From positions 186,001 to 250,000 of the forward strand of contig NZ_JAUGQQ010000001.1 in NCBI RefSeq assembly GCF_030410135.1: a DNA stretch of 64,000 nt. The letters run 5' to 3'. The notes under the pieces are model-generated. The model had not been told where the DNA came from and did not search any database. It worked only from the letters and a program-made list of their open reading frames with translations. Below, one piece after another: positions 62,389 to 64,000 of this stretch (positions within the stretch are counted from its first letter, which is position 1; each line of letters begins with the position of its first letter). Source of the DNA: Aequorivita aurantiaca. Its GTDB lineage: Bacteria > Bacteroidota > Bacteroidia > Flavobacteriales > Flavobacteriaceae. The translations under genes and the position numbers were made by a program.

Positions 62389-63585
62389 CTAAACTATAAT
62401 CTCCAGTTTTTTTCCAACTTTAATGAAAGCATTTATTGCTTTGTCTAAATGCTCTCTGGTGTGTGCTGAAGACAGTTGTACCCTGATTCTAGCTTTTCCT
62501 TTTGGTACAACTGGAAAGAAGAAGCCAATTACGTATATGCCCTCTTCCAAAAGCATGTCTGCCATTTGCTGTGAAAGCTGAGCGTCATATAACATAACGG
62601 GCACAATTGCTGAATCTCCATCGATTATATCGAATCCTGATTCTTTTATTCCCTTTTTAAAATAGGCCGTGTTTTCAGCTAATTTGTCTCGAAGTGACGT
62701 GTCTTTTGATAACATATCAAACACTTTTATAGATGCGCCAACAATTGCAGGCGCCAATGAATTCGAAAATAAATATGGCCGCGAGCGTTGGCGAAGCATA
62801 TCAATAATCTCCTTTTTCCCGGTTGTATAGCCGCCCATTGCGCCACCCAAAGCTTTTCCTAATGTTCCGGTTATAATGTCTATTCTTCCCATTACATTCT
62901 TTTCTTCAAGAGTGCCGCGTCCCGTTTCGCCAATAAAGCCTGTGGCATGGCATTCATCAATCATTACCAAAGCGTCATACTTTTCGGCTAGATCACATAT
63001 TTTATCCAATGGCGCTACAAGGCCGTCCATTGAAAATACGCCATCGGTAACTATTATTTTAAAGCGTGCTCCTTTATCATTTGCTGCTATAAGCTGCTTT
63101 TCCAAGTCCTCCATATTGCTGTTTTCATAACGATATCTTGCGGCCTTGCAAAGACGGACACCATCTATTATAGAGGCGTGGTTGAGTGAGTCGGAAATGA
63201 TAGCATCTTCCTCACCCAATAACGGTTCAAAAACTCCACCGTTAGCATCAAAACATGCAGCATAAAGTATTGTATCCTCGGTACCGTAAAATTCCGCTAT
63301 TTTGCTTTCCAGTTGTTTGTGGATGTCCTGGGTGCCACAAATAAATCGAACGGAGGACATTCCAAATCCATGGGAATCCATTGCGTCTTTGGCCGCTTGA
63401 ATTACATCTTTATGTGAGGATAGCCCCAAATAATTGTTGGCACAAAAATTTATTACCTTTTGGCCAGTGCTGATAGTGATTTCGGCATCCTGTGGCGATG
63501 TAATAATTCGTTCTCTTTTGTAAAGGCCATTTTCTTTTATCTCTTGAAGTTCGGCCTGTAAATGATCTTTAATTTTTCCGTACAT
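62389..63585 (-). CDS. kbl: Glycine C-acetyltransferase (2-amino-3-ketobutyrate CoA ligase)
   Basis: 398 residues. Cleaves 2-amino-3-ketobutyrate with CoA to glycine and acetyl-CoA in threonine degradation. [48 protein letters not shown], and the PLP lysine in [17 protein letters not shown]. Complete. It sits between addA and ompA as usual in this family; no shared function with them is known. Confidence 0.96.
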   Translation of the reverse strand: MYGKIKDHLQAELQEIKENGLYKRERIITSPQDAEITISTGQKVINFCANNYLGLSSHKDVIQAAKDAMDSHGFGMSSVRFICGTQDIHKQLESKIAEFYGTEDTILYAACFDANGGVFEPLLGEEDAIISDSLNHASIIDGVRLCKAARYRYENSNMEDLEKQLIAANDKGARFKIIVTDGVFSMDGLVAPLDKICDLAEKYDALVMIDECHATGFIGETGRGTLEEKNVMGRIDIITGTLGKALGGAMGGYTTGKKEIIDMLRQRSRPYLFSNSLAPAIVGASIKVFDMLSKDTSLRDKLAENTAYFKKGIKESGFDIIDGDSAIVPVMLYDAQLSQQMADMLLEEGIYVIGFFFPVVPKGKARIRVQLSSAHTREHLDKAINAFIKVGKKLEIIV

Positions 63586-63612
63586 TTTTCCCTATTTTTT
63601 AGAGTATCAAAA

Positions 63613-64000
63613 TTAAACTTTATTTATTAGTATTTCCTCCTGATGGCAATAGATTAGCAATGTTTCTTCGACGTTAAATCCCATTTCGCTCAAGGCATTT
63701 GCATATTCTAATAACTGATCGCGATGGAATATGTTTACATTTCCGGTTTTATAATCAACTATCACCGCATTATTTCTTTCATCAATATTTATTCTGTCAG
63801 GCCTTAAAACCAAACCGGTTTTTGTAATAATATTTCTTTCGTTATAAATTTTGGCGCTACCATTAAAGAGTTCTTTTAAATCTGGATGATTCAAGATTTG
63901 ATGAATTGTTTTCTGCAGCTTTTCAAATTCTTTAGGTGATATGATTGAACGTAAGCTGAGTTCGGATAAAACGCGCTCTGCATCTGAACGAACATTTATT
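63613..64000 (-). CDS. AddA-type UvrD helicase/nuclease, C-terminal end
   Basis: The minus-strand frame is open to the window edge, so only the last ~128 residues are seen. They form the end of the RecB-type nuclease domain: ERNIITKTGLVLRPDRINIDERNNAVIVDYKTGN gives the metal Asp and the DYKTG core, followed by the Gln/Tyr motif DQLLEYANALSEMG. The visible part starts NVRSDAERVLSELSLRS. An internal TTG at 63894 is not the start. Partner of the addB-like gene at 58064. Confidence 0.85.
   Translation of the reverse strand, partial: INVRSDAERVLSELSLRSIISPKEFEKLQKTIHQILNHPDLKELFNGSAKIYNERNIITKTGLVLRPDRINIDERNNAVIVDYKTGNVNIFHRDQLLEYANALSEMGFNVEETLLIYCHQEEILINKV

Overview
The window reads as a piece of chromosome from a marine-type member of the Flavobacteriaceae (Bacteroidota). 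Evidence: the -7 promoter element TANNTTTG typical of this phylum stands close upstream of many starts; the gliding/type IX secretion protein PorZ sits beside recO; an OmpA protein with thrombospondin-type-3 calcium repeats is present; the order ileS - dksA-like - lspA and the set addA/kbl/ompA/addB are typical of the family; Shine-Dalgarno sequences are mostly absent. I cannot fix the genus. There is no IS element, prophage, CRISPR array, rRNA operon or integrase. One tRNA (Ala, GGC) is present. Apart from the two truncated edge genes, no stretch of more than 300 bases lacks a gene.

Layout. 1-4.8 kb: end of a TonB-dependent receptor, then a tight cluster of two RimK-type ATP-grasp glutamate ligases, a RimB-type retropepsin-like protease between them, and an AstE/AspA-type zinc deacylase. 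4.9-11.5 kb: folate cycloligase, a CD225/DUF2752 membrane pair, then a minus-strand block lspA, adhesin-like protein, dksA-like, ileS. 12-16.6 kb: dsbD and envelope or small proteins. 16.7-27.1 kb: the most striking region. A histidine kinase and an NtrC-type sigma-54 activator lie directly upstream of a near-perfect -24/-12 (sigma-54) promoter; downstream are an unannotated 57-residue cysteine-rich protein, a glutamate dehydrogenase, an Rnk/GreA-like factor, a coiled-coil protein, the three-gene proton-translocating transhydrogenase and a CPA2 antiporter. 27.2-39.6 kb: serine hydrolase, stress flavoprotein-like protein, GNAT, recO-porZ, a second (NADP-type) glutamate dehydrogenase, cystathionine synthase/lyase, an ArsC-like protein and transporters. 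39.7-44 kb: yicC-gmk-nadD and gpsA. 44-50 kb (minus): prolyl oligopeptidase, DoxX, asd, mscL, alr-tdk. 50-57 kb: rsmI, recJ, lpxH, queD, a 2OG oxygenase, a 32-residue membrane protein and tRNA-Ala. 57-64 kb (minus): hydrolase, addB-like, ompA, kbl and the end of addA.

How the genes may work together. The best candidate for an undescribed system is the 16.7-24.8 kb region. A two-component system with a sigma-54 activator, plausible activator sites at about -140 and -117, and a -24/-12 promoter appear to drive a small CxxC protein together with glutamate dehydrogenase; the genes beyond interconvert NADH and NADPH. I infer a nitrogen/redox regulon. The second candidate is the double rimK-rimB-aspartoacylase cluster, which looks like a write-and-erase system for glutamate (or other amino acid) tails. 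One oddity with possible consequence is nadD: its expected ATG is followed two codons later by TAA, and no canonical start precedes the nucleotide-binding motif.
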